NCBI GenBank assembly: GCA_902785605.1
Contig: CACZZL010000006.1
Location: forward strand, 1 to 64,000
Length of the DNA: 64,000 nt
Source of the DNA: an uncultured Bacteroidales bacterium
GTDB taxonomy: Bacteria; Bacteroidota; Bacteroidia; Bacteroidales; Paludibacteraceae
Reading direction: 5' to 3'
In this document: one piece after another, positions 61,123-64,000 of the stretch
Layout: every line of letters starts with the position of its first letter
Numbering within the stretch: the stretch's first letter is position 1
Position numbers and translations under genes: made by a program
Notes under the pieces: model-generated
Told to the model about the DNA's origin: nothing
What the model saw: the letters and a program-made list of their open reading frames with translations, nothing else
Databases searched by the model: none

Positions 61123-61154
61123 TTTGCATATGTGCAAAATTTGTAGTACTTTTG
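61123..61154 (+). promoter_or_regulatory. Promoter of the Ig-like lipoprotein / pnuC unit
   Basis: TTTGCATATGTG starts at 61123 and TACTTTTG lies at 61147-61154, with a 20-nt gap, only 9 nt before the ATG at 61164. The transcript would be nearly leaderless. Confidence 0.78.
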
Positions 61155-61163
61155 TACCCGCAA

Positions 61164-62996
61164 ATGAAAAAACGGTATTTCATAGTATTGTTTGCTGCGC
61201 TGCTTATTGGCTGTGCCAATAGGGGCGTGGGACCGCAAGGCGGACCGAAGGATACGGAGCCGCCGATACCGCTGTACGCTGAACCGGAGGAGGGTTCGGT
61301 CAATTTTCATGGTGACCGGATCGAGATCACGTTCAACGAGTATCTGCAGTTGGACAACGTAGCCTCTAACCTACTGATGTCCCCTCCGCAGCAAAACCCG
61401 CCTGATGTCAAGGTGCGCGGTAAGAAACTGATGGTGCAGTTCAAAGACACGCTGCACGACAGCACGACCTATACCATCGATTTCGGTTCTGCCATCTGTG
61501 ACTACCACGAGAAAGTGCCCTTACGCGGGTTCTGCTACTCGTTCTCCACGGGCGATGAGATCGACACCTTGGAGTACCGGGGACGTGTCTATGACGCGCT
61601 GACGTTGAACCCGCTCATTGGTGTGCTGGTGGGTATTCATAAGGATCTGTCGGACACCGCTTTCGTCAAGCACCCGTTCCTGCGAATCGCCAAAACGGAC
61701 TCGACCGGTTGTTTCCGTATCGGTAACATTCACCCGGGAACGTATCGTCTGTACGCCGTCGATGATATCAGCCGCGACTACCGTCTGACGGTAGGCGAAT
61801 CGTACGCGTTTGCCTCCGAACCGATCACGGTCTCCGCACCGCTGCCGCAACTGGTTCCGGATAGCATAGATTCTATTCCGCTAGATTCCATTCCTACGGA
61901 CTCTATTCCGCTGGATACGATCATCAATCATCAACGGCAAATCATCACTCAGTTGGCTTCCGCTGCTCCGCTGTTCTTGTTCAAGGAGTCGCAGCAGAAA
62001 CTGTATCTCCAACGCGCTGCGCGTGAGAAACAGCACTATGTCCAGCTCGTGTTCTCTGCCGCCCCGGACAGTATGCCGCAAGTGCGCGCCTTGAGTGACA
62101 CCGTTCATTATCTCGCTCATTATTCTACCAAGGGCGATTCAGTTACGCTTTGGCTCACCGACAGCCTTACGATTCGTCAGGACTCGCTCTATTTTGAACT
62201 GCGTTATCGTCAGACGGACTCCCTGTACCGCCTCGAGTGGACGACGGATACGATCCGTGCTTTCTGGCGCGCACCGAAGCTGTCCGCCAAGGCGCTCGAA
62301 GCGCAGGAACGGGCCAATCGCAACAGGCGGCTTGACCTCAAGAGCAACGCGCGGAAAGGATTTGACCTGTACGACACCCTGCGTATCATCTGTTCGACGC
62401 CTTTGGATTCGATCAACCGCGACGCGTTTCATCTCTACGAGTTAGAGGACACCGTTCGCCATTTGGTGCCTCTGGCCTGGATGCCGTACGACTCGATGCC
62501 GATGAAGCTCCAGTTACTCACGGCCTGGAAAGAGGGAGCGACGTACGAGCTCAAGATAGATAGCGGGGCTTTGCACGACGTGTACGGTGTGACGCATATC
62601 GCCGCTACGTACGGTCTGCAACTCAAGAAAACGACGGACTATTCGACCCTGCGCGTCAAACTGAATCCCTTCGTGCCTAACGCACGTATCCAACTGCTCA
62701 ACGGCAAGGACCAGGTGCTGTATGAACTGCCGGCAGATGAGCAGGGCTCGTTCTTCCAGTACCTCAAACCCGATGCGTATTACCTGCGTCTCTATCTGGA
62801 CGAGAACGGAGACGGTCAATGGACACCGGGCAGTTGGGCGGAGCAGCGTCAACCCGAACCCGTCTATTACTACAACCAGAAGATACAGACCAAGTCCAAT
62901 TGGGATTTTGAAGAGGAGTGGAACTACGAACAACTCCCGTCCATTGAGTCCAAACCCAAAGAACTGATCAAAGTCACTTCCCTGCAGAAGAAATAG
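61164..62996 (+). CDS. Ig-like domain lipoprotein
   Basis: A 610-aa outer-envelope lipoprotein. The start MKKRYFIVLF and lipobox LIGC support 61164. The Big_5-type Ig-like domain begins RGVGPQGGPKDTEPP, a pattern seen in conserved Bacteroidota lipoproteins, followed by a CarbopepD-like segment (YRGRVYDALTLNPLIGV) and several beta repeats. A DSIPLDSIPTDSIPLD stretch (about 235-255) is a short Ser/Pro/Asp linker. The role is unknown, perhaps envelope or peptidoglycan attachment. It is followed by pnuC with a 1-nt overlap. Confidence 0.85.
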   Translation: MKKRYFIVLFAALLIGCANRGVGPQGGPKDTEPPIPLYAEPEEGSVNFHGDRIEITFNEYLQLDNVASNLLMSPPQQNPPDVKVRGKKLMVQFKDTLHDSTTYTIDFGSAICDYHEKVPLRGFCYSFSTGDEIDTLEYRGRVYDALTLNPLIGVLVGIHKDLSDTAFVKHPFLRIAKTDSTGCFRIGNIHPGTYRLYAVDDISRDYRLTVGESYAFASEPITVSAPLPQLVPDSIDSIPLDSIPTDSIPLDTIINHQRQIITQLASAAPLFLFKESQQKLYLQRAAREKQHYVQLVFSAAPDSMPQVRALSDTVHYLAHYSTKGDSVTLWLTDSLTIRQDSLYFELRYRQTDSLYRLEWTTDTIRAFWRAPKLSAKALEAQERANRNRRLDLKSNARKGFDLYDTLRIICSTPLDSINRDAFHLYELEDTVRHLVPLAWMPYDSMPMKLQLLTAWKEGATYELKIDSGALHDVYGVTHIAATYGLQLKKTTDYSTLRVKLNPFVPNARIQLLNGKDQVLYELPADEQGSFFQYLKPDAYYLRLYLDENGDGQWTPGSWAEQRQPEPVYYYNQKIQTKSNWDFEEEWNYEQLPSIESKPKELIKVTSLQKK

Positions 62997-63667
62997 TGAA
63001 AACAAAATGGTTTGACTATAGTTTCTTAACGGTCGGTCTGCTCGTTCAGATCGTTACATTCGTGGTAGCGAACGAACTCGCTGCTCCCGACTCGCAACTC
63101 CCGGCGATCAGCCTCATCTCAGGCCTGTTAGGCGTGTGCTCGGTGTGCCTGTGCGCGCAGGGTAATATAGGAACGTACGTGTTCGGCTTTGCGCAGGTCA
63201 TTACCTACACCTACCTCTGCTACCAACAACGTTTCTACGGCGAGATCGCCATCAACGCCTACTATTTCGTCACGATGATCTATGGTGTGATCGCTTGGAA
63301 GAAACGGCTGCAAGCAACCGAGAACGGGACACAAGTGACACCGCGTACCTTATCTGTTCGTGCGATCCTGCTAATCGCGCTCTCTACCGTGCTGCTTTCC
63401 ACACTCGTAGGGTGGGGGTTGGCAACCTGGACAGATGATACCCAGCCGTACTTGGACGCTTATACAACAGTACCTGCGCTGGTTGCGCAGGTACTCATGA
63501 TCCTCGCTTATCGCGAGCATTGGTTCATCTGGTTGGCGGTCGATATCTTCAGCGTCGTCCTTTGGCTTCGTGCAGGCGACTACTGCATGACCGCACAATA
63601 CGTGTTCTGGTGTGCCAACTGCCTCTATGGTCTTCGCCGTTGGAAAACACTAACCACTAACCCTTAG
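62996..63667 (+). CDS. pnuC: Nicotinamide riboside transporter PnuC
   Basis: A 223-aa membrane protein with about seven helices and the PnuC pattern: YVFGFAQVITYTYLCYQQ, FYGEIAINAYYFVTMIYGVIAW (both in pieces) and WFIWLAVDIFSVVLWL in the last third. It imports nicotinamide riboside for NAD synthesis. The GTG start overlaps the preceding stop by 1 nt. No upstream riboswitch is visible. Confidence 0.9.
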   Translation: MKTKWFDYSFLTVGLLVQIVTFVVANELAAPDSQLPAISLISGLLGVCSVCLCAQGNIGTYVFGFAQVITYTYLCYQQRFYGEIAINAYYFVTMIYGVIAWKKRLQATENGTQVTPRTLSVRAILLIALSTVLLSTLVGWGLATWTDDTQPYLDAYTTVPALVAQVLMILAYREHWFIWLAVDIFSVVLWLRAGDYCMTAQYVFWCANCLYGLRRWKTLTTNP

Positions 63668-63683
63668 CCTTTCGCCTTTATTT
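63645..63683. repeat. ACTAACCACTAACCC / GCCTTTCGCCTTT repeat after pnuC
   Basis: Two short repeat types overlap the end of pnuC and the convergent gene. It is similar in style to the other dispersed tracts. Confidence 0.5.
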
Positions 63684-64000
63684 CTCATTCGGCATTTTAA
63701 GCGTGTACAGAATCGCTTCCGCCTGTCGTGTGGCATTACGTTTCTTCTGTCCCGGCGCATAAAGGAATGCTTCCGCAGTCACCACGCGGCCGTTGACCTG
63801 ATCCAGACGCGTCAGGCTCACAAACGGTCCGCCCATGGCTTCTCCGTCCAGCATTTTCCATAAACCGCGTGTCTCGATCGCATAGAAACCTCCTGTGGTA
63901 TCACGCAGCGCAGCAACCGAACGGCTTACCGGCGGGAAATGTTTGTACTCTGTTCCCATGTGACTGCCTTCGACCTGTGCACTCACCAGACGGCCTACCA
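63678..64000 (-). CDS. DUF4837-family protein, partial (3' part)
   Basis: An open frame on the minus strand runs through the right edge, so the N-terminal part is outside the window. The visible C-terminal portion has TRGLWKMLDGEAMGGPFVSLTR, AEAFLYAPGQKKRN and AILYTLKMP (in pieces), the pattern of the DUF4837 family in Bacteroidota, predicted lipoproteins of unknown function. It converges on pnuC. Confidence 0.8.
   Translation of the reverse strand, partial: VGRLVSAQVEGSHMGTEYKHFPPVSRSVAALRDTTGGFYAIETRGLWKMLDGEAMGGPFVSLTRLDQVNGRVVTAEAFLYAPGQKKRNATRQAEAILYTLKMPNEK

Larger units (their letters stand above)
60653..61163 (+). other. 511-nt gap with terminator, promoter and possible RNA
   Basis: No protein gene of convincing length is seen on either strand. 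Contents: a CGGCGAT/ATCGCCG hairpin (60675-60691), a terminator (60749-60771), a full promoter with no gene behind it (60801-60832), a CCGGTT/AACCGG hairpin (60858-60872), about 200 nt of C-rich sequence, and the promoter of the next gene (61123-61154). Confidence 0.7.

Overview
The window comes from a member of the Bacteroidota, most likely order Bacteroidales. The evidence is the repeated -33 TTTG / -7 TAnnTTTG promoters, TonB-dependent receptors with CarbopepD-like N-terminal domains, a type IX secretion-like C-terminal domain, an EF-G2 paralogue, the coaX/outer-membrane protein/TPR/lptC cluster, and families such as DUF4837, DUF4956 and DUF2490. No rRNA, tRNA, complete insertion sequence or CRISPR array was seen.

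Region 1 (1-9985) is accessory. It holds the end of an unrecognised gene, an AT-rich 284-aa orphan, and a large protein with an N-terminal PD-(D/E)XK-type nuclease, a P-loop NTPase and a long C-terminal region (the architecture of Avs antiviral STAND proteins). Next come a small orphan and debris of two RhuM-family genes. The region ends with a three-gene unit: winged-helix regulator, AbiEii-type nucleotidyltransferase and metallophosphoesterase. It reads as a defence island with gene turnover.

Region 2 (9993-33200) is mostly core. It contains wecB, glycyl-tRNA synthetase, a VWA lipoprotein and hydrolase pair, a small membrane protein with an OmpH-like chaperone, a Wzi-like barrel, a glycosyltransferase, an LpxL-type acyltransferase with cdsA, an acyl-CoA ligase, and coaX with an outer-membrane protein, a TPR protein, lptC and fabG. 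Two secreted GH13 amylases, pheS and yceD-rpmF follow. Region 3 (33331-47691) has rluB, an MMPL/RND transporter, two ABC-2 permeases without an ATPase, tsaD, an exosortase-like protein, a CPA2 antiporter, uvrA and EF-G2.

Region 4 (47815-64000) has two TonB receptors, one with a His-rich loop. Opposite them lies an operon with a VTC-type polyphosphate polymerase candidate, DUF4956 and DUF2490. It continues with a secreted protein, a DPP-IV-like S9 peptidase, a ROK glucokinase and a NodB deacetylase, then a 511-nt gap with a promoter that serves no visible gene, an Ig-like lipoprotein, pnuC and a DUF4837 gene cut by the window edge.

Two window-wide features stand out. Promoters share an extended -33 box (roughly YTTGCAYATDTC) with almost always a 20-nt gap to TAnnTTTG. 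Short-period degenerate repeat tracts (for example GGTTACGGGTTACGG, ATCGTCAAATCGTCA, CTCACCTCTCACCT) occur between genes and also in frame inside conserved genes such as wecB, uvrA and the deacetylase.
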